Under the pieces are notes generated by a model. That model did not search any database, was not told where the DNA came from, and was given only the letters and a program-made list of their open reading frames with translations. 64,000 bases of DNA from Oscillospiraceae bacterium (GTDB taxonomy: Bacteria > Bacillota > Clostridia > Oscillospirales > Acutalibacteraceae), in assembly GCA_015066385.1 (NCBI GenBank), contig SVOJ01000004.1:122925-186924 (forward strand), in the 5' to 3' direction. Shown here one piece after another: positions 42,447 through 51,480 of this stretch (its first letter is position 1; the number at the start of each line of letters is the position of its first letter). The position numbers were made by a program, and so were the translations under genes.

Positions 42447-42540
42447 AGCCAATCAGGGGACGGTTCTGCGATTGACATCGCCTATTATTTTAAGATTTAT
42501 ATTTTTAAAAGTCAATCACAGAACCGTCCCCTGATTGGCT
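42447..42540. mobile_element. MITE/REP-like 94-bp inverted-repeat element
   Basis: Terminal repeats of 30 bp: 42447-42476 (starts AGCCAATCAGGGGACGGTTC) and 42511-42540 are inverted copies with one mismatch around a 34-bp AT-rich centre. The GGGGACGGTTCTG core resembles the short palindromes tied to IS200-like REP transposases in Firmicutes. No transposase is encoded, so movement would need one in trans. The right arm lies within the 3' end of holB. Confidence 0.8.
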
Positions 42541-43400
42541 TTCATAACATCTGCAAGATGTGCCGTCAGCACACTCAGCAGAAGATTTTCGTTCGCATTT
42601 TTATCGGCATAACCGATGATGTCGCGCAGTACCGACATACAATCGGTAATCTGCCGCATGGTCAGTTTATTGCCCAGTTGCATCGCCTCACGGTCACAGC
42701 CCGATAATGCGGGGGCATTGACATCCGCCACGGCGGCATCACGCAGAATGCCTTGCAGAAACGCGGCGGTTTTGCGAACCAACTGACGGTTTTTCTGCAA
42801 GGGAGCAGCCGCCTGAATGAGTGCAAATTCACTGCCCGATGCGAGGGCAGCTGCGAGGGCGGCGGCAATATCGCGTTCGGGTCCCTCTTTTTGTTCCTTT
42901 TCGCCGAGGTTGAAGGTTGTGCAACGCGAAAGCACGGTGGAAAGTAATTTCTGTGTTCCGCTTGCCGCAAGCACAAAGCTGACAAACGGCGGCGGCTCTT
43001 CCAGTGTTTTGAGAAACGCATTCTGTGCTTCGCGGGTCATACCGTCTGCATCATGCAGGATATAAACCTTGCGTTGTGCCTCATTGGGTGCAACATAAAG
43101 GGAAGACAAAATGCCTTCACGGATGACATTGATGCCGACCGTACGGGCTTTTTCCGTACCCGTAAAACTGCTCAGGTCGGGGTGTGAGCCTGCTTTGACC
43201 TTGGCACATGCACGGCATTTGCCGCAGGGGGCAGCTTCACGGTTTTCACAAAGCAGAGCCATGGCAACAGTTTCCGCGGACTTTTTGCGGTCCTTATCGT
43301 TTCCGCCTGCCAACAGAAGTGCATGCGGACAACGCCCTGCACGGATGAGTGTGTGCAGAGCAGCGGGAATGACTTCTGTTTTTTGGGAAGAAGTTGCCAT
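42516..43400 (-). CDS. holB: DNA polymerase III delta-prime subunit, C-terminus altered by an inserted repeat
   Basis: This 294-residue clamp-loader subunit has the AAA+ start (ALHTLIRAGRCPHALLLAGG), a degenerate P-loop (GGNDKDRKKSAE) as expected for a non-hydrolysing delta-prime, the zinc module C-ENREAAPC-GKC-RAC, the Walker B-like ILHDADGMTREAQNAFLKTLEEPP and the sensor motif SRC. The last eight codons (A-N-Q-G-T-V-L and the stop) come from the right arm of the inverted-repeat element at 42447-42540, so the native C-terminus was cut or extended. GGAGG lies 4 bp before the ATG at 43400. Sits between queG and ricT. Confidence 0.9.
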   Translation of the reverse strand: MATSSQKTEVIPAALHTLIRAGRCPHALLLAGGNDKDRKKSAETVAMALLCENREAAPCGKCRACAKVKAGSHPDLSSFTGTEKARTVGINVIREGILSSLYVAPNEAQRKVYILHDADGMTREAQNAFLKTLEEPPPFVSFVLAASGTQKLLSTVLSRCTTFNLGEKEQKEGPERDIAAALAAALASGSEFALIQAAAPLQKNRQLVRKTAAFLQGILRDAAVADVNAPALSGCDREAMQLGNKLTMRQITDCMSVLRDIIGYADKNANENLLLSVLTAHLADVMKANQGTVL

Positions 43401-43413
43401 AAAACCTCCGGAA

Positions 43414-44205
43414 TTATTCTTCCAACAATTCAAGATTGCGGAATATCGCTTCCCCCCGCCACATATAAACCCGTTCGGGGTCATCACGGGTGAGCATGGT
43501 CTGTGCCGTGGCACGGAAGCGTTCCATGAATGTGGTCTGTGCGTTGCTGTTATAAGGACAAGCCGTCTGACAACGGTCGCACCCCCACAAAGTATTGTTG
43601 GCTTTGAGTATTTTTATTTCTTCTTCGCTCAATTTCTTTTTCTGCGAAATGTGCGAAAGGCATTTTTCAAGGCAAAAACCGTTTTCGGACAACGCACCCG
43701 TGGGACAGGCTTTGATGCACTTGTCGCAACCGATGCACACGCGGTGCGGAGATGCTTCGCACTGCACATCAAGGTCGGTCACGATTTCACCGAGAAACAC
43801 CCAGGAACCGTATTTTTCAGTCAGCAAAAGTCCGTTTTTGCCGACCGCTCCCAACCCTGCGGCAACGGCCGCCGACACTTCGGGAATGGGCGATGCATCT
43901 GCAAAATGCACGAATGTGTGGTCAGGATAGCCTTGCGAGAGCCGTTCACAGCATTGCTGCAACACTTCGCCGCACAAAATGTGATAATCCGCAGGCACGG
44001 CAAAACGGGAAAGCCGTGCATCGGTGTAAATTTCATCTTCGAGCAGATACGGAAACGCAAACACCAGAATGCTTTTTGCGTTTTCAGGAATGCGATCTCG
44101 TGAGCGTACGGGCAAAAGGTAATCCTTGACCGCATCAAACGGACAGACACCCCATATCGTATCATGCAGAAAGGGTTGCAGGTCCTGCCTGCCGACCGTG
44201 CTCAC
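43414..44205 (-). CDS. queG: Epoxyqueuosine reductase-like protein
   Basis: This 263-residue protein resembles QueG, the cobalamin-dependent iron-sulfur enzyme that finishes queuosine in tRNA. Present are the D-A-S-P-I-P-E motif (about residue 105), GLGAVGKNGLLLTEKYGSWVFLGEI, and two [4Fe-4S] motifs, CIGCDKCIKACPTGAL and CDRCQTACPYN. It is shorter than the E. coli enzyme (about 380 residues) because the C-terminal HEAT-repeat tail is absent, a form common in Firmicutes. The GTG start (44205-44203) overlaps the TGA of the preceding transporter gene, so translation is coupled. Confidence 0.9.
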   Translation of the reverse strand: MSTVGRQDLQPFLHDTIWGVCPFDAVKDYLLPVRSRDRIPENAKSILVFAFPYLLEDEIYTDARLSRFAVPADYHILCGEVLQQCCERLSQGYPDHTFVHFADASPIPEVSAAVAAGLGAVGKNGLLLTEKYGSWVFLGEIVTDLDVQCEASPHRVCIGCDKCIKACPTGALSENGFCLEKCLSHISQKKKLSEEEIKILKANNTLWGCDRCQTACPYNSNAQTTFMERFRATAQTMLTRDDPERVYMWRGEAIFRNLELLEE

Positions 44206-45140
44206 AGTTGCGCAAGTGCGATGATGCAGGGCATCGTCAGCACGCTGACAAAGGTGGAGAACGTGACGGTACGGGTGGCAACGCCCGTGTCATGGCCGTA
44301 CATGGCGGCAAACATGACCGTGTTGTTGGCAGACGGCGCACTCGCCTGAATGAGGGTCGAAATGAGCAGTGTGCCCGTCACCGCACCCGTGCCCTTGAGG
44401 ACGGCGAGCATGATAAACGGTACAACAATGTTTTTAATAAGCATGACAAAATACTGCCGTTTGTCCGAAAACAGACCTTTGAGTCCGCAGGCAGACATAT
44501 AGGTACCCAACAGAATCATGGCAAGCGGTGTGTTCATGCTTGCAATGCCTGCCACGGGTTCAAGCAGGAATTCCGGCAACTGAATCCCCGTCAGGAAGAA
44601 TGGCAGGCCGAGCACAACACCGATGATGCCGGGATTGAGCAAAATTTTTTTGATGCTGAATTTTGTTTTTTCGCCCGTTTTATTCATCAGGCTGATGCCG
44701 TGGGTAAAGCACAGCACCTGAAACACGAGCACACCCATCGAACAATACAGCACACCCTCGTCACCGAGAAGTGCCTGTGCCAAGGGCAGTGCCATGTAAC
44801 CGAAATTGCCGTAAATGCAGGCATATTTATAAATGACATCATGCGGTCTGCCTTTGCGGTACAACGGCAGGGTCAGCAGAATGCCGACCACGTGGGTGCC
44901 CACCGCACAAAGAGAAGCAATCAGAAGCTGCTTTGCGGTATCGGGGGTGAACGGTGTTGTGGCAAAGGACTTGACGATGACCGCCGTTGTGATGACATAA
45001 AACAGCAGATTATTGGTCAGTCTTGCTGTTTTTTCGGTAAAGAGTTTGGTGCGGTCGCACACAAAACCGACAGCAACCATAACATACAGAATCAGCACCT
45101 GCCGTGCGGCGATCCATACATTTGAAAAAAACAGTTCCAT
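44202..45140 (-). CDS. AEC-family (auxin efflux carrier-type) transporter
   Basis: This 312-residue protein has about ten transmembrane helices in two halves, with AEC signatures CIYGNFGYMALPLAQALLG near residue 108 and SAPSANNTVMFAAMYG near residue 268. Bacterial members export organic acids such as malate. It lies between a membrane protein gene and queG, 9 bp downstream of the former and overlapping the latter by 4 bp. Citrate synthase is two genes upstream, so a dicarboxylate or citrate-related substrate is a reasonable guess, not shown by the sequence. Confidence 0.9.
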   Translation of the reverse strand: MELFFSNVWIAARQVLILYVMVAVGFVCDRTKLFTEKTARLTNNLLFYVITTAVIVKSFATTPFTPDTAKQLLIASLCAVGTHVVGILLTLPLYRKGRPHDVIYKYACIYGNFGYMALPLAQALLGDEGVLYCSMGVLVFQVLCFTHGISLMNKTGEKTKFSIKKILLNPGIIGVVLGLPFFLTGIQLPEFLLEPVAGIASMNTPLAMILLGTYMSACGLKGLFSDKRQYFVMLIKNIVVPFIMLAVLKGTGAVTGTLLISTLIQASAPSANNTVMFAAMYGHDTGVATRTVTFSTFVSVLTMPCIIALAQL

Positions 45141-45149
45141 TGTTCCCTC

Positions 45150-46109
45150 TTATTCTGCAGAGAAAGGCTCTACGGGAATTTCCGTATCTTCGCCAACCAA
45201 TGCGGGGTCGGCTTCTTCGGTTTCTTCCTCATTGGGTGCAATGCCGTGTTTCAGGACAGATATAACAGCAGCAACCGAGAACAAAGTTCCCATGCCGAAA
45301 ATGAGGTTCAGGTCAAATCCTTCCACAGTGCCGTTGCCGGCAAGGGACGAAACAAGACGAGGGCCGCTTGCGAGCATGCAGAACAAAGTGCTCAGAAGCC
45401 CCGTTGCAAACACGGTCCATGTGCCGCCGACAGAGCCGGTTTCGGTGAAAAAGCGAGCAATGCTGAACAGGAACAGCATCAGAAAAATGGTAGCATACAG
45501 TTCGCAGAACAGTTCTGCAAGCACAAGATAACTGGTGGTGTGTGTGAAATAGAAAATCACACGCAGGGTTCCCCACAGCGGAGCGGCAAGGAACAAAATT
45601 GCGGGAAAACGCAACCATTTGGTTTTGCCCGTAGCACAGGCAATTGCAAGCATGGTCAATGCAACCATGGTGACACAGCCAAGCACCGCTTCAAAGAAAT
45701 TGCGTACCGTGCCGTTGCCGACACAGAATTCATAAACCGAAAGCCCTGCAACCTTGCTTTCCTGCAGCATAGCGGAAAGATCATTCATCGACTGTGCACC
45801 GAAGGCAGCGGCAAGTGCCACAGAGGCAATGCCCAGCCCCGGTCTTCTGCCCTGTGCAACCTCATGGGAGGGCATCTGCCCGCACACAAAGCACAAGGCG
45901 ACAACGGCAAACACCGTCAGAACGGCCACAATGTAAAACACATACACCGAAATGCCGCGTTCAAGGAAAAAGCCCGTTGCCATGTCGGTATTATTGAGCA
46001 TCTGTGCAATGCGCAGCGGCAACAGCACAAGCATGCCGACCAACGTGGCAAGCATGGGGGCAACCACGGGCAGGTTTTTGACAGTGCCTTTGAGTTGAAT
46101 TTTTTTCAT
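45150..46109 (-). CDS. Polytopic membrane protein of unknown function
   Basis: This 319-residue protein has about eight transmembrane helices and a short acidic C-terminal tail (NEEETEEADPALVGEDTEIPVE). I do not recognise a family. The ATG at 46109 is preferred over one at 46130 because GAAGGGAA lies about 10 bp before it and nothing suitable precedes the earlier one. It sits between citrate synthase and the AEC transporter in one operon. Confidence 0.75.
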   Translation of the reverse strand: MKKIQLKGTVKNLPVVAPMLATLVGMLVLLPLRIAQMLNNTDMATGFFLERGISVYVFYIVAVLTVFAVVALCFVCGQMPSHEVAQGRRPGLGIASVALAAAFGAQSMNDLSAMLQESKVAGLSVYEFCVGNGTVRNFFEAVLGCVTMVALTMLAIACATGKTKWLRFPAILFLAAPLWGTLRVIFYFTHTTSYLVLAELFCELYATIFLMLFLFSIARFFTETGSVGGTWTVFATGLLSTLFCMLASGPRLVSSLAGNGTVEGFDLNLIFGMGTLFSVAAVISVLKHGIAPNEEETEEADPALVGEDTEIPVEPFSAE

Positions 46110-46145
46110 ATCGGATTCGCTTCCCTTCATCAGACGAAACAGGTT

Positions 46146-47510
46146 TTATCGTTCGTCAATGACAATATATTTCTGTTTTTGCGAAAGACTTTTGTAAGCG
46201 GGGCGCATGATTCTGCCACCGGTGAGAATTTCTTCCATGCGGTGTGCACACCAGCCTGCCGCTCTTGCACAGGCAAAAATGGGGGTGTACAGATCTTCGG
46301 GGAGTGCCAGCATACGGTAAATAAGACCGGAATACAGGTCCACATTGGCACACATCTTTTTGTCGTTCCCCTTTTCCTCAAGGAAAATTTCGGGGGTCAG
46401 ACGTTCAATACAGTCAAGCAACTTCCATTCGTCACCGTAGCCTGTTTTTTCGGCAAGTGAGCGGGCATTTTCTTTGAGCAGAACGGCTCGAGGATCGGAC
46501 AGCGTGTAAACCGCGTGGCCCATACCGTAAATAAGCCCCGTACCGTCACCGATTTCCTTGCGCACAACTTTACGCAGTGCATCCGCAACCTGCCCTTCAT
46601 CTGTGATGTCGGATACTTCCTTGCGGATGGCATCCACCATTTCAGCCACTTTCATATTTGCGCCTCCGTGTTTGGGGCCTTTGAGTGCGCCGATACCTGC
46701 GGCAATGGCGGAATAGGTGTCCGTGCCGGCACTGGTCAGGGTGCGCACGGCAAAGGTGGAGCAGTTCCCGCCGCCGTGTTCGGCATGCAGCATCATGCAA
46801 AGGTCAAGAAGTTTTGCTTCTTCATCGGTAAACTTACGGTCGGAACGGATGGAATTGAGAATACTTTCCGCTGTGGACTGTTCAGGCTTGAGCGGATGAA
46901 TATACATACTTTTATTGAGATAATTGCGACGTTTGACCTGATAGGAATAGGTCATCAGCGACGGCAGTCTGCCAATGATCTGAATACTCTGCCGAAGCAC
47001 GTTTTCGGGGGTGAGTTCATCGGGATTCGGGTCATAGGCGTACAGTGCCGCCACCGCACTCTGCATACGGTTCATAACCGACGGAGAAGGTGCTTTCATA
47101 ATGACATCTTCGGTAAAAGCGGCAGGCAGTTCGCGGTAATGCGACAGCACGCTGCGAAAATGGTTGAGCTGTGTGCCCGTGGGCAAAAAGCCGAACAACA
47201 GCAAAAAGGTCAGTTCTTCAAAACCGAAACGGTCTTCCGACACACACGCACCGACAAGGTCGTAAATGTTGACACCTCTGTAGGTCAGTCTGCCGTCACG
47301 CGGAACACGTTCGCCGTCTTCAATGTAGTAACCGTCAACACTGCAGACTTGGGTAATGCCTGCCATGACACCCGTTCCGTCATCATTACGCAGACCTTTT
47401 TTGATGTGATAACGGTCAAAGTCCTTCGCCTTGATATGCAGGGTATCACGGTACTGTGAACACAGTTCCGACAAAAACTCGGCTTCGTATTTATCATCGT
47501 CATAAATCAT
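46146..47510 (-). CDS. gltA: Citrate synthase
   Basis: This 454-residue enzyme condenses oxaloacetate with acetyl-CoA. The catalytic residues are visible: His in LCMMLHAEHGGGNCS, His in LKGPKHGGAN and Asp in CANVDLYSGLIY. The region GDGTGLIYGMGHAVYTLSDPRA, conserved in the family, is intact. The N-terminal extension and EHGGGNCS motif resemble the long citrate synthases of Clostridia. I chose the ATG at 47510 because GGAG (47523-47520) touches the earlier ATG (47519) with no spacing but stands 9 bp from this one. A consensus promoter lies at 47551-47579. It heads an operon running through the transporter, queG and holB toward ricT. Confidence 0.95.
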   Translation of the reverse strand: MIYDDDKYEAEFLSELCSQYRDTLHIKAKDFDRYHIKKGLRNDDGTGVMAGITQVCSVDGYYIEDGERVPRDGRLTYRGVNIYDLVGACVSEDRFGFEELTFLLLFGFLPTGTQLNHFRSVLSHYRELPAAFTEDVIMKAPSPSVMNRMQSAVAALYAYDPNPDELTPENVLRQSIQIIGRLPSLMTYSYQVKRRNYLNKSMYIHPLKPEQSTAESILNSIRSDRKFTDEEAKLLDLCMMLHAEHGGGNCSTFAVRTLTSAGTDTYSAIAAGIGALKGPKHGGANMKVAEMVDAIRKEVSDITDEGQVADALRKVVRKEIGDGTGLIYGMGHAVYTLSDPRAVLLKENARSLAEKTGYGDEWKLLDCIERLTPEIFLEEKGNDKKMCANVDLYSGLIYRMLALPEDLYTPIFACARAAGWCAHRMEEILTGGRIMRPAYKSLSQKQKYIVIDER

Positions 47511-47550
47511 AATTTTCATCTCCGGAAAAAAGCATACAATGTGAATTTAC

Positions 47551-47579
47551 ATTATATTATTTTTTTGTGAAATTGTCAA
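47551..47579 (-). promoter_or_regulatory. Consensus promoter of the citrate synthase operon
   Basis: Perfect TTGACA (47579-47574), 17-bp spacer, perfect TATAAT (47556-47551) on the reverse strand, about 40 bp before the start codon. Confidence 0.85.
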
Positions 47580-47613
47580 GACAAATGAAAAATCAAGGAC
47601 AGTGTATTGATGA

Positions 47614-47657
47614 TAAATTACAGTTTGTCGGGATAATGCCCGCTAAACCGTAATTTA
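47614..47657. repeat. 44-bp intergenic palindrome
   Basis: TAAATTAC-x-GTTT-xx-CGGG and its inverted complement flank a 6-base centre, with three mismatched pairs. A half copy, TAAATTACGGTTTATCGGGC, lies at 30277-30296 after the carAB terminator, so this is likely a dispersed repeat and not just a local hairpin. Confidence 0.6.
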
Positions 47658-47663
47658 TAATTC

Positions 47664-47687
47664 AAAAAGCCGTCCGTAGGGACGGCT
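47664..47687 (-). terminator. Terminator of the FtsW/PBP operon
   Basis: AGCCGTCC (47668-47675) and GGACGGCT (47680-47687) form an 8-bp stem with a 4-base loop, followed by TTTT on the reverse strand, 6 bp after the PBP stop. Confidence 0.88.
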
Positions 47688-47693
47688 ATCGTT

Positions 47694-49208
47694 TTATGCT
47701 TCCGGTGTTTCCGGAGTCATGTATTCCGTGATGACATTGATGATCGCCTGGGCGGTGGGTTTAAGGTCATAACTCATGCCGAGGCCGTCAATATCGAAAA
47801 CGGTAAATGTATACTGCGGGTCGGATGCAGGGAATGAGCAGGTGATAAACTTGTTATTACGGGTGGATGTGATTTCCGCCGTTCCCGTTTTTGCATACAC
47901 TTCGCCTTCCAGCCCGTTGTAAATAAATCCGTATTCATCTCTGCCCGCTGCAAGCATCCCCTCTTTGACCATATTGCACGCATTGGGGCTGACGGTATAG
48001 GACAATTCCTGCGGAACGGTCTGCGAAATGAGCTTGCCGCGACGGCTTTCGGTACGGCTTACAAACCATGGGGTATGCATGGTACCATCTGTTACAATGG
48101 CAGAGGTAAGAATGTTCATATAAAGCGGACTGACGAGCAGTTTGCCCTGTCCGAACGAGGATTGCACAAGTTCATTCGGATCATCGGAGGAAATCTGATG
48201 GCTTTGGGAAATTTCACCCAACTGGGTGATGATGACCTCGTTGAATCCGAGTTTTGACATACCGCGCACGAATTCCCCCGTCGAAAATGTTCCGCCGAGG
48301 TTGCAGAACTGCCATGCGGCGGTGCTGAACCATACATTCGAGGATTCCTTGATGGCCTGTGCCATACTCATTTCGGAATAAGCCGTTCCCTCATAGTTGC
48401 TGACAGGGGCAATGTTGTCGCCGAATTCTACTTTGCCGCCATCATAAATTGAGGGATTGTAGTTGTTTTCTGCAAGCACGCAGGCGGTGATGAGTTTACC
48501 GACCGATCCGGGAGTCAGGCTTGCCATACAGTTGTTGACGAATTCACCGTTCTGATACAGTGCATTCGCATCTGCTGAAGGCAGGGTGAAATCATAGGAC
48601 GGCAGGCTGATCATGGTCAGCACTTCGCCTGTTTTTGCATCGGAAACGACCACACCGCCCGTGTCAATATCGCTCAGCAGTTGGTATATTGCATTCTGCA
48701 ATTCCACATCAATGGTCAGATACACGTTATCGCCGTAGCCGGATTTGATGTTTTCACGACGGTAGCCGATGAGATCGGAATAAAAATAACTTTCCACCGC
48801 ACGCTGTCCGTAATTACTGCCGATCAGATGCGCAATGCTTTCAATATAGCGGTATTCTCTGTATTTTTTGCCGTCTTCAACCACCGTCTGTGCAATGATT
48901 TCGCCGTTGCGGTCGTAAATTGCACCTTTGACGTTGTAATCTTCCAGATACGACACCGTGATTCTGTCATATTCGGGGTCAACAATGGAAATGTTGTTGC
49001 TTGCCGCCGACCAGAGTGTGACACCCAACAGCAGAATGACCACCAGGAACATGGCAAAACTCATACGGGTGATCATCAGCAGGTTTGTCATGCCGCCGGC
49101 TTTGCCGGGATTGCGCAGAAGTGCGGCAAAACGATGAATGCTTTCGTCTTTTTTCTTTTTTCCCGGATAATGAACACCTTTATCCGATACGGAAGCTTTC
49201 TTCTTCAT
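47694..49208 (-). CDS. Class B penicillin-binding protein (transpeptidase)
   Basis: This 504-residue protein has a basic cytoplasmic N-terminus, one transmembrane helix (about 43-67), a short dimerisation region and a transpeptidase domain. All active-site motifs are present: S235-V-G-K (SxxK), S289-S-N (SxN) and K440-T-G. It cross-links peptidoglycan with its SEDS partner FtsW/RodA, encoded directly upstream with a 29-bp overlap. The ATG at 49208 has AAGGAG upstream; a longer reading lacks a site. The short non-catalytic part and FHA-RodA-PBP order resemble the PbpA group of Actinobacteria and Clostridia more than FtsI proper. Confidence 0.92.
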   Translation of the reverse strand: MKKKASVSDKGVHYPGKKKKDESIHRFAALLRNPGKAGGMTNLLMITRMSFAMFLVVILLLGVTLWSAASNNISIVDPEYDRITVSYLEDYNVKGAIYDRNGEIIAQTVVEDGKKYREYRYIESIAHLIGSNYGQRAVESYFYSDLIGYRRENIKSGYGDNVYLTIDVELQNAIYQLLSDIDTGGVVVSDAKTGEVLTMISLPSYDFTLPSADANALYQNGEFVNNCMASLTPGSVGKLITACVLAENNYNPSIYDGGKVEFGDNIAPVSNYEGTAYSEMSMAQAIKESSNVWFSTAAWQFCNLGGTFSTGEFVRGMSKLGFNEVIITQLGEISQSHQISSDDPNELVQSSFGQGKLLVSPLYMNILTSAIVTDGTMHTPWFVSRTESRRGKLISQTVPQELSYTVSPNACNMVKEGMLAAGRDEYGFIYNGLEGEVYAKTGTAEITSTRNNKFITCSFPASDPQYTFTVFDIDGLGMSYDLKPTAQAIINVITEYMTPETPEA

Positions 49209-50802
49209 GTACGCGCACTCCTTTCTCTTCATTTTCTGCCAAATTCCATGCATCGGCAAGACGTTGTTTTTTACCCATATAATCGGCATCCGCAAACAAA
49301 ACGACCGCAACCATCATCAGTGTGACGGTCACACTCGAACCGCCGCGGCTGACAAGGGGCAATGTGATACCCGTCAGCGGAATGAGGTTGTTGACACCGA
49401 GAATATTGATGATCATCTGCAACAGAACGGAGGTGATCATGGTAAACACAAGATAACGGTTGATCATGTCGCAGTTGCTGCTGATGAGCGAGAATGCAGA
49501 GTCTGCCAGCAAAAGATAGGCAAACAGCAACACAATAACACTCACCAATCCGCCGCACTGCAGAACACTTGTATAAATATAATCCGCATCTCCGACCGCA
49601 ACATAGTGAAATACGGGTGCCTGCACGGGAACAAATTCACTGATGCCGATGGCTTTGAGCGCCGCGGCAGGCTGATAGTTGCTTGCGGTCTGAATATACT
49701 CACGCACACCGGGAAGTCGATCGGGATCTGTACCGTGAATATCCACCACATTCATCACGCGCCAATAAATTTTTTCGTACTGACGGGTGAAAAACGTGCT
49801 TTCGGGTTCGCGCCAGGGTTCTTCGCCATCTTCAAGCAGACCTGCCTCTTCACGCGCGAGGAGATCTTCCTTTTCCGCCATGGTGAGGGTGTATTTTGCC
49901 TCAATGTATTCATTGCCCTTACTGATCATCACACCCGTAATGGGAATGCAGATCACAAGTGCGGCAGCAATGAGAATGGTCGTATAGATCCAGTTGCGGT
50001 TGGAAACAATGAGGAACAACACAAAGCACAGCATAACCACAACAATGCTTCCGAATTCGCCGAGCAATGCGTAATAAAGGAGCATAACGCCCAGCGAACC
50101 AAACTGCATAGCGGTTCTCAGCACAAACCAGCCTTTTTGCTCATTGGGAAAACCACTGACAAAGGCAAGCAGGAACAGGAAGGCAAATTTCAGGAATTCG
50201 CCGGGCTGGAAACCTCCGATCCACTGGTCACTGCTGTCGGTATTGTTGCCGCGCGTTTTCAACAGAATATAAAACACGGCACACGCACCGACAAACAGGA
50301 ATGTCAGAACATAACAGAGCATGGGGTTGTTTTTGTCCGATTTTGCACCGGCAAGGGCAGTCTTTTTGGCAACCGAAGTCAACAGAGCGCAGACAACACC
50401 CGCCACACAGCCGACCACCAGAAAGATTGCCAGACGGCTGACACTGTATTCTGCCGAAACGACACCGCTTGCATTGCCGTAAAAACGGTGGCTGAACACA
50501 ACCTGCCCGGCGATACCCGATGTCAGAAGCAGATTGACCGCGCACAGCATCTTGCCGCAGACAGTCATGGGTTTGCGTGCGGCAAGCAATTTGATGGCAA
50601 GCACTTCGAGCGCATCAAAAAACGCAAAAATACCCAACAGATATAAGAGTTCTTTTTTGATGTTGAAACCGAGACCAAGGCAACAAAGAAGATACAGCTG
50701 ATACAAGACAGGGATAAAGATCTGTACTTCGGTGATGCCCGTCACACGGCGAAACCAATGCAGTGCCCTGACATAGATTCCTTTTTGCTTTACTGCAAGC
50801 AT
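49180..50802 (-). CDS. SEDS glycosyltransferase (FtsW/RodA/SpoVE family)
   Basis: This 540-residue protein has about twelve transmembrane helices and the SEDS motifs GGFQPGEFLKFAF (about 192-204) and ITLPLVSRGGSS near residue 488. It polymerises lipid II into glycan strands with the class B PBP encoded downstream. A large extracytoplasmic loop (about residues 300-395, with acidic segments and TRQYEKIYWRV) makes it longer than the family's usual 370-420 residues; it also has an additional N-terminal helical block. GGGGAGG stands 7 bp before the ATG. It overlaps the FHA-like gene by 13 bp and the PBP gene by 29 bp. Confidence 0.93.
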   Translation of the reverse strand: MLAVKQKGIYVRALHWFRRVTGITEVQIFIPVLYQLYLLCCLGLGFNIKKELLYLLGIFAFFDALEVLAIKLLAARKPMTVCGKMLCAVNLLLTSGIAGQVVFSHRFYGNASGVVSAEYSVSRLAIFLVVGCVAGVVCALLTSVAKKTALAGAKSDKNNPMLCYVLTFLFVGACAVFYILLKTRGNNTDSSDQWIGGFQPGEFLKFAFLFLLAFVSGFPNEQKGWFVLRTAMQFGSLGVMLLYYALLGEFGSIVVVMLCFVLFLIVSNRNWIYTTILIAAALVICIPITGVMISKGNEYIEAKYTLTMAEKEDLLAREEAGLLEDGEEPWREPESTFFTRQYEKIYWRVMNVVDIHGTDPDRLPGVREYIQTASNYQPAAALKAIGISEFVPVQAPVFHYVAVGDADYIYTSVLQCGGLVSVIVLLFAYLLLADSAFSLISSNCDMINRYLVFTMITSVLLQMIINILGVNNLIPLTGITLPLVSRGGSSVTVTLMMVAVVLFADADYMGKKQRLADAWNLAENEEKGVRVHEEESFRIG

Positions 50803-51467
50803 TCGCTGTCCTCCCCTTCTTCTTCATTTTCTTCTTTTTCTTTGACTATTTTTATCGTTACATCGCTTTCTTCTTTTGTGGCCGTGACAATTTCTGTTTT
50901 ATCATTGTTATCATCGGCATTATATGCCCACATTTCAATAAAATAATAATTTTCAATATGAAAAATTGTTTTTTCCGGATTCTTTTCGGAACTGACGGGA
51001 ATGAGCAGATCATTCTGCGCAACGGTGCGATAGTCAAATCCCTCGGGATACAAAGACCAGTCGCCGTGGCGGTAGGGTTCATCGTCCCCCGTTTCGCAGA
51101 CATGAAACGAACCCATGGCCTGCATGACCACATAACCGTTCAGACTGCGGTCAAAAAACACCGAACACCACACGTCCCCGACCTGCATATTGCCCGCGTT
51201 CAGACAAATATCAAAGGTATCGGCATTGCCGAATGTGAAATTCTTCTTTTCCGTAGTGACAAGTGTCCCCTCACCGCGCGGCCATTCACGCAGGCGCACA
51301 CGCATACAGAACACCGTTTTCACGGTTTCCGTTTCAGCGGATTGCGGTTGGCTTCGGTGCGGCACAAACATGGAAATCATATCTTTCCACTGTTGACGCA
51401 GTGTCTGCAAAGACAAAGCCGTGCGCACGGAGTCAAACAGTTCGGAAACATTTGAAAAAATACCCAT
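50790..51467 (-). CDS. FHA-like domain protein, partner of FtsW and PBP
   Basis: This 225-residue protein has a short helical N-terminus (MGIFSNVSELFDSV), a beta-rich domain of about 130 residues and a very acidic C-terminus (KEKEENEEEGEDSE). The segment KNFTFGNADTFDICLNAGNMQVGDVWCSVFF reads like the strands and loops of an FHA fold (R/G-S and N-x-V-S regions) but the canonical phosphothreonine-binding Arg and Ser are not clear, so binding may be lost. FHA proteins next to RodA-PbpA genes are known in Actinobacteria and Clostridia. It overlaps the FtsW gene by 13 bp and has AAAGGAG before its ATG. The fold call is by pattern only. Confidence 0.55.
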   Translation of the reverse strand: MGIFSNVSELFDSVRTALSLQTLRQQWKDMISMFVPHRSQPQSAETETVKTVFCMRVRLREWPRGEGTLVTTEKKNFTFGNADTFDICLNAGNMQVGDVWCSVFFDRSLNGYVVMQAMGSFHVCETGDDEPYRHGDWSLYPEGFDYRTVAQNDLLIPVSSEKNPEKTIFHIENYYFIEMWAYNADDNNDKTEIVTATKEESDVTIKIVKEKEENEEEGEDSECLQ

Positions 51468-51480
51468 TTTTGCTCTCCTT

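Noticed and set aside
47614..47687. Palindrome and terminator considered together as a riboswitch
   Set aside because: The palindrome lies downstream of the PBP gene and upstream of nothing on that strand that it could control; the second hairpin is a simple terminator.
49207..50646. 479-codon forward frame inside the ftsW-like gene
   Set aside because: His/Gln/Asn-rich translation typical of the antisense of a hydrophobic membrane protein; the SEDS motifs are on the other strand.
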